DNA from: an uncultured Muribaculaceae bacterium
GTDB taxonomy: Bacteria > Bacteroidota > Bacteroidia > Bacteroidales > Muribaculaceae
Reading direction: 5' to 3'
DNA length: 64,000 nucleotides
Assembly (NCBI GenBank): GCA_910577315.1
Contig: CAJTME010000001.1
Location: forward strand, 186,001 to 250,000
The notes under the pieces: generated by a model
The model's database searches: none
The model's input: only the letters and a program-made list of their open reading frames with translations
What the model was told of the DNA's origin: nothing
Shown here: positions 27,349 through 36,600 of the stretch, in pieces
How positions within the stretch are numbered: position 1 is the stretch's first letter
How the letters are laid out: the number at the start of each line of letters is the position of its first letter
Made by a program: the position numbers and the translations under genes

Positions 27349-28182
27349 ATGGTTTTCCGCAAATACATAATGACCCTTATACTTGTACTGACGGCCTTTG
27401 TCGCCAGTGCAAACTATACCGTCCACTCAGTCGAAGGCAACGTGACGGTGGTGAAAGGATCTGTCGAATCGCCCGTGACCAAAGGCATGAAGCTGTCGGC
27501 CAACGACGATCTCATCATCTCGGAAGGCGCGAAAATTGAGATTCACAACGCCATGACCAAAGAAATCTACGCTTCTTCCAAAGCCGGAAGGGCCTCGGTC
27601 ATGAGCGTGATGATGAGCGCTCGCTCATCTGCCGGAAAGACGGCGTCGGCCATCAACAAACAGGTCCGTTTCAACCCGTCGCCCGCCACCAACGCCCGCC
27701 AATACACCGAGGGCGCCATCAAACGCTCCATGATGGCCTACGATCCCGAGGGCGGAAGCCTGTCGGTGGATCCGCGCCAGATGGCCGTAAACGTGCTGTC
27801 GGCCCTTCCCGCCGCCACTGCCACCTCGGAATTGCCAGTACCCTGCGCGCAAAGCCCCCTGGGCGAGAGCGGCCTTCAGTTCAGAATCGAGAACACCGTG
27901 GGATTTCCCATTTATTTCAACGTCCTAAAAGTCGCAGGAACGGCCCCGACCGAAATCTCCCTGTCGGAGCTCGGCCAGCCCACCGGCTGCTACGTTCTGC
28001 TGCCCGGCCAGGCCCTTTCACGCGAGCATCCCGACGGACTTGACAGCAACGACCGACATTTCATCGTAGTAGCCCACTGCAAGTTTGACGTCGACGACCT
28101 TATTTCTGCAACCGGCGAATCAAACATACGTCAGGAACTGAAAGTTGACCAAACCCTCCCGGTATACCTCCGGGTTCTCTGA
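27349..28182 (+). CDS. Secreted FecR-like/DUF4384-like protein
   Basis: The 277-residue protein has a signal peptide (about residues 1-21). A FecR-like beta segment follows (VHSVEGNVTVVKGSVESPVTKGMKLSANDDLIISEGAKIEI), as in domains that display a ligand-binding beta-roll in the periplasm. The C-terminal part (about 180-277; LQFRIENTVGFPIYFNVLKV, GCYVLLPGQALSREHPDG) resembles DUF4384 in pattern. It lies 39 bases after the CHASE2 gene. FecR-like and CHASE2 domains are, to my recollection, also found together in other bacteria, which suggests sensor and ligand. Function is unknown. Confidence 0.7.
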   Translation: MVFRKYIMTLILVLTAFVASANYTVHSVEGNVTVVKGSVESPVTKGMKLSANDDLIISEGAKIEIHNAMTKEIYASSKAGRASVMSVMMSARSSAGKTASAINKQVRFNPSPATNARQYTEGAIKRSMMAYDPEGGSLSVDPRQMAVNVLSALPAATATSELPVPCAQSPLGESGLQFRIENTVGFPIYFNVLKVAGTAPTEISLSELGQPTGCYVLLPGQALSREHPDGLDSNDRHFIVVAHCKFDVDDLISATGESNIRQELKVDQTLPVYLRVL

Positions 28183-28220
28183 ATACCAAAGTCTAATTAC
28201 CAATCCTTAATCATATCCGA

Positions 28221-30344
28221 ATGAAGTTTCCTTACCTTCGCCCAGCAAGCCGTTGCGCAATGATCGCCCTGATTGCAGCCATGGCCGCCGGCAACACCTA
28301 CGCCGCCAAGAAGAAAACCGACGACGCGCCCCAGCAGCGCACCAAAAGCGAGTACCAGTTCAAGCTTAAACAAGGCACTCCCGAGGGCATGTCGCGCTAT
28401 TCGCTCACCCTCTATCCCTATCTTGACTCCAAGGTGCTCACTCTTCAGGGACATCAGGTAGCCGACGTCGGCAACCCCATCACCCAGATTGTATTCAATC
28501 CCTCGGGCGTGAACTTCGCCGCAATCACCCGCGACAAAAAAGGCCGTACCGAGGCCGCCCTCTTCGACCCCCGTGAGGAAAACAAACGCCTCGACAAATT
28601 CAAGACCAAACGGCTTGGAAATCCCAGCGCTTTCGCCTATACGCCCGATGCCCGCATGATGATTCTGGCGACCGACAGCGCAATCGTCTACAAGCTCGAC
28701 CCTAAGGAACGGAAACCCATAAACCGTATCAAGGCCGGCATTACTCCCACTGTCATGCTGATGAGCCCCAACGGCTACTATCTTGCCATGACCGATGGCC
28801 ACAACGTCAAGGTCTTCAACTTTGAGGAAGGCAACGAGCGCAAGGCCTGGCGCCTTGACGAAACCGTCAACGGCATCATCTTCTCGGAAGACAGCTCCAT
28901 GTTCGGCATCCTCACCGATGACGGCCTCCTCACCATTTACGACACCCGCAACTTCTCGCTCAAGCAGACCGTCGACGACCTCGGGCAGGCTCTTGCCGCC
29001 GCTTTCAACTTCGATGGCAAATATGTCGCTGTCGCCACCTCGCCCAACGTGATTGAAGTAATCAACCTCCTGCGCGAAAACGAACGTGACATCGTCGACG
29101 TTCCCGGCGGTGTGCTCTCCGACCTTCTTTTCCTCCCCGATGCCCAAGGCAACACCCTGATGGCCTACAACGTCGCCGATGGCGTGAACGCCAAGCGCAT
29201 GTATGGCCTCGAGCCCTACTACGGCAAACTGATGGCCGACGAGGTTGCCGAACGCATGAACGAGTGGCTCAAGATGATGCCGGGCGAATCCATGGCCGAC
29301 TACCAGGCCCGTGTCAACGACAAGACCCGCGCCGCCCAGCAACGCCTTTTCGAGGATGAAATCTCGACCAACCTCGCCAACAACCTGCTGTCGATGTCGG
29401 CCGTTACCCTCGGCAAGTATGACCGCGCCAACCAGCTGCTCGAAGTGGACTTCACCAACATGCCGTCGATTCTGCTGCCCGTGCCCGAAACCGACCTCGG
29501 CAGCTTCACCAACGGCGACGACCTCCAGTTCTCCGACGCCAAATACGGCATCATGCCCAACGACAACTTCGAGCTCATATACGCCAAAGTCTACAACAAG
29601 GCCAACGGCAAGAGCTACCTCTTCGACAACCTTGAGCGCCGTCCCCTCTCGTTCATGGAAGGTGACGACAACGTTGTGTCGCTCGAAATCATCCAGCAAC
29701 AGCAGATGGAGGAGATGAAGCTTCAGGAAATCCGCCAGCAGGTGATTGAAGAGGCCAAGTCGCAGAATGTCATCTCAGATCACACCAACATCACCGTCGA
29801 CTCGAAAGTCAGCCCCGAATACGACGCAAACGGCAACCGCATCCTCAACTACGAGGTGAAGTTCTCATATGAGGTTGAGCCCGAATTTTCAGTTGTGGAA
29901 GACTTCGGCCCCGGCAAATACCATGTCGACGAATCCGGCGCCGCATCGTCCATGCTGGCAATCGTCAAGGAAGCCTTTGAAGGCGACTTTGCCCAGTATA
30001 TCAAAGACGGCAAGAAACTGCGCGTGAACATCTACGGCACCGCCGACGCAACTCCCATCATCCGCACCATAGCCTACGACGGCGCATACGGTGACTTCGA
30101 GGACGAGCCCGTGCGCCAGAACGGACAGCTCACCGGCATAACCGTCACCTCCAAGACCGGCATCAAGGAAAATCCCCAGCTCGCCCTGCTCCGCGCAGCC
30201 GGCGTGCGCAACTTCCTCCAGAACAACGTACAGAACCTCAACCGCATGAACGCCGACTACAACTACATAATCGACGTCAGCGAGGACCGCGGCTCGGCTT
30301 TCCGCCGCATCACCGTCGAGTTCACCTTCGTGGATGTGTTCTGA
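28221..30344 (+). CDS. Secreted beta-propeller (WD40-like) protein
   Basis: The 707-residue protein has a signal peptide (about 1-29, ending NTYAA). Residues 60-400 carry WD40-like blades (VLTLQGHQVADVGNPITQIVFNPSG, DARMMILATDSAIVYKLD, YLAMTDGHNVKVFNFE, MFGILTDDGLLTIYDTR). A helical Gln/Glu-rich stretch near 490-520 (QQQMEEMKLQEIRQQVIEEAK) precedes a C-terminal alpha/beta domain (about 560-707) with GKKLRVNIYGTADATPIIR and QLALLRAAGVRNFLQNNVQNL, reminiscent of OmpA-like peptidoglycan-binding domains but not clearly one. It is a likely scaffold in the envelope cluster; I do not recognise a named family. Confidence 0.75.
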   Translation: MKFPYLRPASRCAMIALIAAMAAGNTYAAKKKTDDAPQQRTKSEYQFKLKQGTPEGMSRYSLTLYPYLDSKVLTLQGHQVADVGNPITQIVFNPSGVNFAAITRDKKGRTEAALFDPREENKRLDKFKTKRLGNPSAFAYTPDARMMILATDSAIVYKLDPKERKPINRIKAGITPTVMLMSPNGYYLAMTDGHNVKVFNFEEGNERKAWRLDETVNGIIFSEDSSMFGILTDDGLLTIYDTRNFSLKQTVDDLGQALAAAFNFDGKYVAVATSPNVIEVINLLRENERDIVDVPGGVLSDLLFLPDAQGNTLMAYNVADGVNAKRMYGLEPYYGKLMADEVAERMNEWLKMMPGESMADYQARVNDKTRAAQQRLFEDEISTNLANNLLSMSAVTLGKYDRANQLLEVDFTNMPSILLPVPETDLGSFTNGDDLQFSDAKYGIMPNDNFELIYAKVYNKANGKSYLFDNLERRPLSFMEGDDNVVSLEIIQQQQMEEMKLQEIRQQVIEEAKSQNVISDHTNITVDSKVSPEYDANGNRILNYEVKFSYEVEPEFSVVEDFGPGKYHVDESGAASSMLAIVKEAFEGDFAQYIKDGKKLRVNIYGTADATPIIRTIAYDGAYGDFEDEPVRQNGQLTGITVTSKTGIKENPQLALLRAAGVRNFLQNNVQNLNRMNADYNYIIDVSEDRGSAFRRITVEFTFVDVF

Positions 30345-30394
30345 CTCACCCTCTCTCCTCACAAAAAGATTTTGAATAATTCATTATCACAAAT

Positions 30395-33064
30395 ATGAAC
30401 CGCAACACCCTTCTATACCTGCTCGCGGGACTGTCGCTCACAGGAGCGGCAGCCTACGCGGGTGGCGAACCTCAGGACATGATGACAATGCCGGGACTTA
30501 CACTTGACGCCCCGGCAGCCGCCGACAATCTTGACGAACTCGATCCCGCCGTGCGCGATTCGATTCTCGAGGTGCGACGGCTCGAACGCATCGCCCGCAT
30601 CACCAATCCCGCCCGCGAGAGCTACGCACGGCTGAGACAGCTGCGCTTCGACGGCTCGGACGAAGCCGATTTCTATCCTCAAGTGATGCTTGCCTATACC
30701 ACCAACCTTCAGGTGATTGATTCACTTCCCGCCTACCCGGCAGCCGAGACATCCAAGGCCGTGCTGATCGACGTCCGCCCCGAACTGCTAGAAGGCGCCT
30801 TCTACTATTCCAAACAGAACCGCCCCGAAGAGCTTGCCGGCTTTGCCCGCGCCTACATCGACCTTCACACCCTGCCCTGCATGGAGGGAATGGAGTTTCA
30901 GCGCGACAAATCAACTTACGCCACACTGGCCTACATCGCCGCGTCATCGTCCTACAACAACAAGGATTTTGATCGCGCAATCAAATATTTCGACCAGTAC
31001 CTTTCGACCGACGACGACCGCCAGCGCGAGCAGGTCTACATGTTCCTCGGCCAGGCATGTCTGAACTCGGGGCAGTATGAACGCGGAGTGAAAGCCATGA
31101 GCGAAGCCATGGTGCTGTATCCCACCAACTACCACATGCTCACCCACGGCATCCAATGCTGCATCAACGGCAAACGCGGCGACATGCTCCAGCCCTTCCT
31201 CGACAAGGCTTTGCTTCAGAAACCCGACGACGAGCAACTGCTCCTCATCCAGGGACAGCTCTACGAGGACCAGAACGAATACAAGAACGCGCTCGAAGTG
31301 TTCCAGCGCCTCGACATGATGAAGCCCAACAACCTCTCCATCCACAAACATCTCGCCCTGTGCTACTTCAACCTCGGTGTATTCTATTACAACCAGGCAA
31401 TCATGGAAGAAGAGGAAAAGGCTGCCAAGCGAGCCAAGCGCCAGAGCAACTCTTATTTCAACGAGGCATCCCAGCGCATGGAAGTAATCATGGCCAATGA
31501 TCCCTCCGCCGTAAAATACCTCGAGGCACTTGCCGTATGCTACGGCTGCGTTGACAATAAGGAAAAATTCGCCGAGACCAACAACCGTCTGCGCGCCCTC
31601 GGGCACCGCGCCCAGCGCGAGATGGCCATGCCGTCGATGATTGAATTTGCCGACAACGGCGGTCCTAATATCGGTCGTCCGGACGTAACATCTGCCGGCG
31701 AAATACCGTCATACAAGGATTTTGCAGGCGGGTATGTATCCGATGGCCTCGCCCAATGGAGCGCACGCGGTACCTTCGAGAAACTCGAAGCATACAATCA
31801 ACGCGTGACCCAGGAAAACATCGCCGCGGAATACGAACGCCTTTGCCGCGAGGCCGAAACGGCATATCTCGACAAATACGCCAAGCTCATGCGCATCAGC
31901 GACCTGAATCTGCAGCGCTACGACCCCGACCACGAGACCTACCTTATTACCTCGTCGTTCGGCGACATAACCGTGCCCGTCCCCATCAAGAACAACGAGG
32001 CCCAGATGTTCGAATCGACATGGAGCAGCGTAAGCCTGCGCGCCCCCCGCTTCATCATCCGCAACGACCAGCCCTATCTTGCCTCCATCACGTTCTCGAC
32101 CCCCAACGGAAAGAGCTACACATATGATGCCGACGACGCCCGCGACTATACTTTCTATGATCCAGATGTTGACTTCACCACCATCATCGCCGCCAAGCGC
32201 GCCGCCGACCGCGAGATAGCTCAGACATCAACACAATCCGCCCCAGCAACCAAATCGGGCACAATCACATTCAAGAGCGACGTCGACGAGAACATCCCCC
32301 TCGTAAAACGAGCCAACGACAACACCGTGGCTCTCATAATAGCCAACGAGAACTACCAGTTTGTCGCCCCGGTGGCATCGGCCCTCCACGATGGCGAGGT
32401 GTTTGCCGAATACTGCGAAAAAACACTCGGTATTCCGAAAACACGTATCCGCCGTTATTCCGACGCCTCGCTCGGCGTAGTGCAACGCGCCATGGCCGAC
32501 CTCCGCAACATGGTCGGAGCACTCAACGCGTCAAACAACGATGTGAATGTCATTGTCTATTATGCCGGCCACGGCATGCCGGACGAGGCCACCAAGGACG
32601 CCTTCCTTCTGCCGGTCGACGGCGACGCGCAGATTTCCGAGACCTGCTTCGCCCTGAGCCGCCTCTATAAGGAGCTTGACGAGATGAACGCCACAAACGT
32701 CATGGTATTCCTCGACGCATGCTTCAGCGGCGCACAGCGCGGCGAAGGCATGCTCATGGCAGCACGCGGCGTGGCAATCAAACCAAAGGAAACCCAGCCC
32801 CAGGGCAACATGTTTGTCCTCTCAGCCACCTCCGGCCAGGAAACCGCCATGCCTTACAAGGCAAAGAACCACGGCATGTTCACCTACTTCCTGCTCAAGA
32901 AACTTCAGGAATCGAAAGGCAACGCAACCCTGCGCGAACTCAGCGACTATGTAATAAAGAACGTGCGCGAACAGTCGAACGCCGTAAACAAAAAGCCGCA
33001 GACCCCCACGCTCAACGCATCCCCCTCGATGCAGGCCAAACTGTCATCACTGAAACTACGGTAA
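30395..33064 (+). CDS. Secreted TPR-caspase (peptidase C14-like) protein
   Basis: The 889-residue protein has a signal peptide (about 1-22), several TPR repeats (about 170-370; for example YNNKDFDRAIKYFDQYL, FLGQACLNSGQYERGVKAM, LYEDQNEYKNALEVFQRL), a linker, and a C-terminal caspase-like domain (about 645-885). The catalytic dyad is intact: His726 in YYAGHGM and Cys776 in DACFSGAQR. The core strands ALIIANENYQF and VNVIVYYAG fit the fold. Bacterial caspase-like proteases usually cleave after Arg/Lys or Asp. A signal peptide places this one in the periplasm, which is unusual for a caspase. It starts 51 bases after the propeller gene and ends 3 bases before the DUF4384 gene. Confidence 0.9.
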   Translation: MNRNTLLYLLAGLSLTGAAAYAGGEPQDMMTMPGLTLDAPAAADNLDELDPAVRDSILEVRRLERIARITNPARESYARLRQLRFDGSDEADFYPQVMLAYTTNLQVIDSLPAYPAAETSKAVLIDVRPELLEGAFYYSKQNRPEELAGFARAYIDLHTLPCMEGMEFQRDKSTYATLAYIAASSSYNNKDFDRAIKYFDQYLSTDDDRQREQVYMFLGQACLNSGQYERGVKAMSEAMVLYPTNYHMLTHGIQCCINGKRGDMLQPFLDKALLQKPDDEQLLLIQGQLYEDQNEYKNALEVFQRLDMMKPNNLSIHKHLALCYFNLGVFYYNQAIMEEEEKAAKRAKRQSNSYFNEASQRMEVIMANDPSAVKYLEALAVCYGCVDNKEKFAETNNRLRALGHRAQREMAMPSMIEFADNGGPNIGRPDVTSAGEIPSYKDFAGGYVSDGLAQWSARGTFEKLEAYNQRVTQENIAAEYERLCREAETAYLDKYAKLMRISDLNLQRYDPDHETYLITSSFGDITVPVPIKNNEAQMFESTWSSVSLRAPRFIIRNDQPYLASITFSTPNGKSYTYDADDARDYTFYDPDVDFTTIIAAKRAADREIAQTSTQSAPATKSGTITFKSDVDENIPLVKRANDNTVALIIANENYQFVAPVASALHDGEVFAEYCEKTLGIPKTRIRRYSDASLGVVQRAMADLRNMVGALNASNNDVNVIVYYAGHGMPDEATKDAFLLPVDGDAQISETCFALSRLYKELDEMNATNVMVFLDACFSGAQRGEGMLMAARGVAIKPKETQPQGNMFVLSATSGQETAMPYKAKNHGMFTYFLLKKLQESKGNATLRELSDYVIKNVREQSNAVNKKPQTPTLNASPSMQAKLSSLKLR

Positions 33065-33067
33065 AAC

Positions 33068-33946
33068 ATGAAACTACGCACCATCATAATCACCCTGTTC
33101 ATGCTTGCGGCCACCGCCGTGCATGCCGACGACATCAAGACCGTCGAGGGCGTGAGCGTGTTCTACGGCGAGTCGTCACACTCGCTCAACGACTGCAAGC
33201 GCTATGCCCTCGAACAGGCCCGCATCGCCGCCCTCGCCAAGGAATTCGGCACAAACGTGAGCCAGGACATCTACCAGCGCGACATTGTGTCAGGCAACAC
33301 CGAGAGCACATATTTCAACATGCTCAATTCAACCGAAGTCAACGGCGAGTGGATTGCCGACGAAGGCGAGCCCAAATATGAAATAGGCTACGGCAACGAC
33401 AACCTCCCCGTCGTGACATGCCGCATCAAGGGCAAAGCCCGCAAAATATCGAACGTGGCGGTGGAATTCGACGCCAAAGTGCTGCGCAACGGCAACGAAG
33501 AACGCTTTGCCGACACCCGCTTCCGCGAAGGCGATGAGATGAAAGTGCTGTTCCGTGCACCGGTCGACGGCTACGTGCTTATCTATCTCGTGGACGATTC
33601 CAACACCGCCTACTCGCTGCTGCCCTACTCCAACTCCACTGACGGCGTCATCCGGGTAAAGCGCGACCGCGACTACGTGTTTTTCGACGCAAAGAAGGCC
33701 GACAAGGCCTTCGGCGAGCCCGACGAACTTCTGATGACCCTCAGCGACGGCAACGCTGTCGAGCACAACCACTGCTACGTGATTTTCTCGCCACAGCCGT
33801 TCACCAAAGCCCTCGACCGCGCCGGAAAAGACCTGCAGCCGCGCATGCTGGCCCACGCCGATTTCCAGAAATGGCTCGTGAACTGCCGCAAGCGCGACCC
33901 GAAGATGGGAATGAAGGTCATGCACCTTGTAATCGAGAAAAATTAA
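33068..33946 (+). CDS. Secreted DUF4384 domain protein
   Basis: The 292-residue protein has a signal peptide (MKLRTIIITLFMLAATAVHA). An N-terminal LPP20/FlgT-like part (VEGVSVFYGESSHSLNDCKRYALEQARIAALAKEFG) is followed by a DUF4384 domain (about 130-280; FREGDEMKVLFRAPVDGYVLIYLVD and YSLLPYSNSTDGVIRVKRDRDYVFFD). DUF4384 is often encoded beside or fused to caspase-like or kinase domains and its role is unknown. It starts 3 bases after the caspase stop, so the two are almost certainly co-translated and may form a complex. Confidence 0.82.
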   Translation: MKLRTIIITLFMLAATAVHADDIKTVEGVSVFYGESSHSLNDCKRYALEQARIAALAKEFGTNVSQDIYQRDIVSGNTESTYFNMLNSTEVNGEWIADEGEPKYEIGYGNDNLPVVTCRIKGKARKISNVAVEFDAKVLRNGNEERFADTRFREGDEMKVLFRAPVDGYVLIYLVDDSNTAYSLLPYSNSTDGVIRVKRDRDYVFFDAKKADKAFGEPDELLMTLSDGNAVEHNHCYVIFSPQPFTKALDRAGKDLQPRMLAHADFQKWLVNCRKRDPKMGMKVMHLVIEKN

Positions 33947-34013
33947 ACCCTTGACTGACTTAAAAGTCTAAACATTTATAAACATCAATATTCACTTTTT
34001 AAACCAAACAGCT

Positions 34014-34649
34014 ATGAAAAAAGTATTGGCTATTCTCCTGGCAGTGCTCTTCATCCTGCCCGCAGCTTACGCTGCCGACCCCGCCAAACAGCTTAAAAAA
34101 GCAAAGGAAAAAGAACGCAAAGAGGTTATGAAGCGCCTCAAAAAGGAACAATGGTCGCTCCTCGGCAGCTCGCGCAGCCTTGAGGTGGCCCTCCTCAGCC
34201 ACTGGACCGAACTCGACGCCCTCGGCGCCGACGGCAAGGAAATCGTTGGTATCTCCACCCGCACCAAGTCTAAGAACATCGGCCAGCAGATGGCAACCAA
34301 CGCCGCCTGCATCAACTACGCCCAGGAAGCTGGTTCAGCCGTAAAGGGCCGCGCCCTCACCGACATGGCCGGTTCTGGTGTGGACACCGATAAGGAGTTT
34401 GAAAACTTCTATGCCGCCTACGAACGCCTCGTTGAAAAGGAAATCCGCGGCGAAATGAAGCAGAGCTTCTCGCTCATCCGCACCAACGCCGACGGCACCT
34501 TCGAGGTTCAGTCGTTCTACATCATCAGCGAGGACGCCGCTTCCAAGGCCCGCATCCGCGCTTTTGAAAACGCAACCAAGGAAAGCGAAGCCGCTCAGAA
34601 ACACGCCGACAAAATCTCTGAATTTGTCCGCGCCGGCTTCGATCAATAA
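34014..34649 (+). CDS. Small secreted coiled protein, unknown function
   Basis: The 211-residue protein has a signal peptide (MKKVLAILLAVLFILPAAYA), a highly charged lysine-rich coiled segment (about 25-48; KQLKKAKEKERKEVMKRLKKEQ) and a compact domain (QMATNAACINYAQEAGSAVKGRALTDMAG, FSLIRTNADGTFEVQSFYIISEDAASKARIRAFENA). The latter pattern recalls LPP20-like or PCMD-type envelope proteins, where a stretch of residues mirrors IAALAKEFG in the preceding gene, but the assignment is weak. It is followed by a hairpin, so expression may differ from the transglutaminase gene downstream. Confidence 0.7.
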   Translation: MKKVLAILLAVLFILPAAYAADPAKQLKKAKEKERKEVMKRLKKEQWSLLGSSRSLEVALLSHWTELDALGADGKEIVGISTRTKSKNIGQQMATNAACINYAQEAGSAVKGRALTDMAGSGVDTDKEFENFYAAYERLVEKEIRGEMKQSFSLIRTNADGTFEVQSFYIISEDAASKARIRAFENATKESEAAQKHADKISEFVRAGFDQ

Positions 34650-34665
34650 TCCTCAATTCTAAAAA

Positions 34666-34694
34666 GCAGGGCCGCAAATAACCCGCGGCCCTGC
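34666..34694 (+). terminator. Hairpin between cluster genes (weak terminator or attenuator)
   Basis: GCAGGGCCGC at 34666-34675 pairs perfectly with 34685-34694 across a 9-nt loop. Only ATTT follows, so termination is probably partial. It would reduce readthrough from the caspase genes into the transglutaminase gene. Confidence 0.55.
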
Positions 34695-34730
34695 ATTTAA
34701 AATAATCTCCCTAAACCCATAAACGCCACG

Positions 34731-36449
34731 ATGAAGCGCAGACTATCACTATCACTTTTCGTTGCCGCATCGCTTGTCTCCCTGTCGGCCCAAACTCAAC
34801 AGGATTCCTTCCAGAATTTCAGAAAACAGATGTTCGACGACTATCAGCAATTCCGCAAGTCGATTATAGAGGACTATGACCGTTTTCTTGACGCCACATG
34901 GGGGAGCTTCGAGCAGTTTAAGGGAGAGACCAAATTCTCAAAACCAAAACCCACCGACGTTCCGACCATAGAGTCGATGCCGACTCCCGACCCCGTACTC
35001 AATCCCAACGACTGGCCCGAAGAAAAGATTCCGGCCCCGGTGGTCGTGGCCGACAACGTAAAGCCTAAACCCGAGCCGAAGCCCGAGAAAAAGCCGAAGA
35101 CTCCCAAGCCTTCCACCCCTACAACTCCGGCCAAACCATCCACACCCACCCCGACACCCCAGCCAAAGCCCGCAACGCCCACCACGCCCGCCAAGCCCGA
35201 GCCTAAACCCGAAACAAAGCCTGAGGCAAAACCTGAACCTAAGCCCCAACCTTCGGTTCCCACAACTCCTGCGACACCGGCTCCAAGCGTTCCGGCCACC
35301 ACTCCCAAACCGGAAACCAAGCCCGCTGTCCCAGCAACGCCCGCATCCAAGGCCGCCGGCTTCAAGATTCCTTACCGCGGCATGGAGCTCACGGTCAACG
35401 ACACGCCTGTGAAGCTGCGCAGCCGCCTCTCGTCCACCGCCGATTTTGCTGAACAATGGCGCGAACTCAAGGAATCAAAGGCCGAAAATCTTGTCAAAGG
35501 CTTTGAAGAACTCGCCGACCGTCATAACCTCAACGACTATCTCATCTACGACGTGCTCAAAGCTTACGTCCAGGCCCGCTATCCCGACGTGCATCCCACC
35601 TCTCAGATGTCGCTCGTCCACTTCGTGATGCTGAACATGGGCTGCGACGTCCGCATCGCCCTCGACGAAGGCGGCACCCCGCTGATGCTTCTGCCTTTCA
35701 ACCAAAAGGTATACGCACGCAACTACCTCACCCTTAACGGAAAGCCCTATTATGTATTCCCGATGGACAGCGATGACCTGTCCAACACGCCCAAGGGTTT
35801 CATCTCCACCTGCATCCTGCCAACCGATCGTGACCTCGGCCGCAACGTTGACCTCATCATCAACGACCTGCGGCTGCCCGAGAAGATGAAAGAATTCGAT
35901 CTTCAGCAAGGCCAGCTGCACATCACCGGCACTTACAACGAAAACCTCATGCCCGTGCTCTACAAATACCCCCAGATGGCCACCGAAGATTTCGCCACCT
36001 CGGTCGTATCGCCTCAGACACGCGCCGACATCGTCAAACAGTTCAAGAGCCAGCTTGCCGGCAAAAGCGAGCTTGAGGCCGTCAACGCCCTGCTCCGCTT
36101 CACCCAGTCGGCATTCCGCTACGCCACCGACGATGCTTTCCACGGATTCGAGAAGCCCTATTTCTTCGAGGAAATGCTTCACTATGCGAAATGCGACTGC
36201 GAGGACCGCTCGATTTTCTACACCTACCTGCTTTGGAACGTGCTCGGCGTAGAGAACCACCTCATCGCCTACCCCGGTCACGAAAGTGCGTCGGTCTGCC
36301 TGTCCGAACCCATCGGCGGTGACAACTACACCCATAATTCCCGCCAGTTCTTCATCTCCGACCCGACCTACATCGGCGCCCGCACCGGCCAGTGCATGCC
36401 CAACTACCGCAAGACGGCTCCCAAAATCGACAAAGAATACAAGAAATAA
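34731..36449 (+). CDS. Secreted transglutaminase-like protein with proline-rich linker
   Basis: The 572-residue protein has a signal peptide (about 1-20), a short coiled region (FRKQMFDDYQQFRKSIIEDYDRF), a Pro/Lys/Thr-rich linker (about 100-208) of the KPEPKPE and TPTTPAKP type, then a C-terminal transglutaminase-fold domain. The probable catalytic triad is Cys490 in DCEDRS, His517 in PGHESAS and Asp544 in SDPTYIGAR. Such domains act as cysteine proteases, amidases or protein cross-linkers. The linker resembles TonB-type segments that cross peptidoglycan. It closes the CHASE2-caspase cluster and precedes a strong terminator. Confidence 0.85.
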   Translation: MKRRLSLSLFVAASLVSLSAQTQQDSFQNFRKQMFDDYQQFRKSIIEDYDRFLDATWGSFEQFKGETKFSKPKPTDVPTIESMPTPDPVLNPNDWPEEKIPAPVVVADNVKPKPEPKPEKKPKTPKPSTPTTPAKPSTPTPTPQPKPATPTTPAKPEPKPETKPEAKPEPKPQPSVPTTPATPAPSVPATTPKPETKPAVPATPASKAAGFKIPYRGMELTVNDTPVKLRSRLSSTADFAEQWRELKESKAENLVKGFEELADRHNLNDYLIYDVLKAYVQARYPDVHPTSQMSLVHFVMLNMGCDVRIALDEGGTPLMLLPFNQKVYARNYLTLNGKPYYVFPMDSDDLSNTPKGFISTCILPTDRDLGRNVDLIINDLRLPEKMKEFDLQQGQLHITGTYNENLMPVLYKYPQMATEDFATSVVSPQTRADIVKQFKSQLAGKSELEAVNALLRFTQSAFRYATDDAFHGFEKPYFFEEMLHYAKCDCEDRSIFYTYLLWNVLGVENHLIAYPGHESASVCLSEPIGGDNYTHNSRQFFISDPTYIGARTGQCMPNYRKTAPKIDKEYKK

Positions 36450-36466
36450 CCTCTTCCGTCCGCCAC

Positions 36467-36521
36467 AAAAGTGGAAAATCGCGCAGGTTCACATACAAAA
36501 TCGCGCGATTTTCCACTTTTT
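36467..36521 (+). terminator. Intrinsic terminator closing the caspase cluster
   Basis: An 18-bp perfect inverted repeat (36467-36484 and 36503-36520; AAAAGTGGAAAATCGCGC and its complement) ends in a T-tract. The right half also contains the self-complementary AAAATCGCGCGATTTT, so a smaller alternative hairpin is possible. Confidence 0.85.
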
Positions 36522-36557
36522 AATATGATAAAATGAGGTTGCTCCGCTTTTTCTCCT

Positions 36558-36565
36558 TAACTTTG
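36558..36565 (+). promoter_or_regulatory. -7 element for the PASTA-rluD operon
   Basis: TAACTTTG, an exact TAnnTTTG match, 35 bases before the ATG at 36601. A TTG at 36539-36541 is a possible but close -33 element. Confidence 0.7.
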
Positions 36566-36600
36566 CATCACAGTTACCATAAACTCACCACCTGTTTGAC

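Noticed and set aside
28197..29699. A 500-codon open frame on the minus strand
   Set aside because: It is antisense to the beta-propeller gene, which has a signal peptide and propeller blades. The antisense product is rich in Val, Gly, His and Glu without domain structure, as expected from mirrored GC-rich codons.
35034..35355. Mini-satellite or CRISPR-like repeat in the transglutaminase gene
   Set aside because: The repetition is at protein level (Pro/Lys/Thr linker) with irregular units and no spacers.
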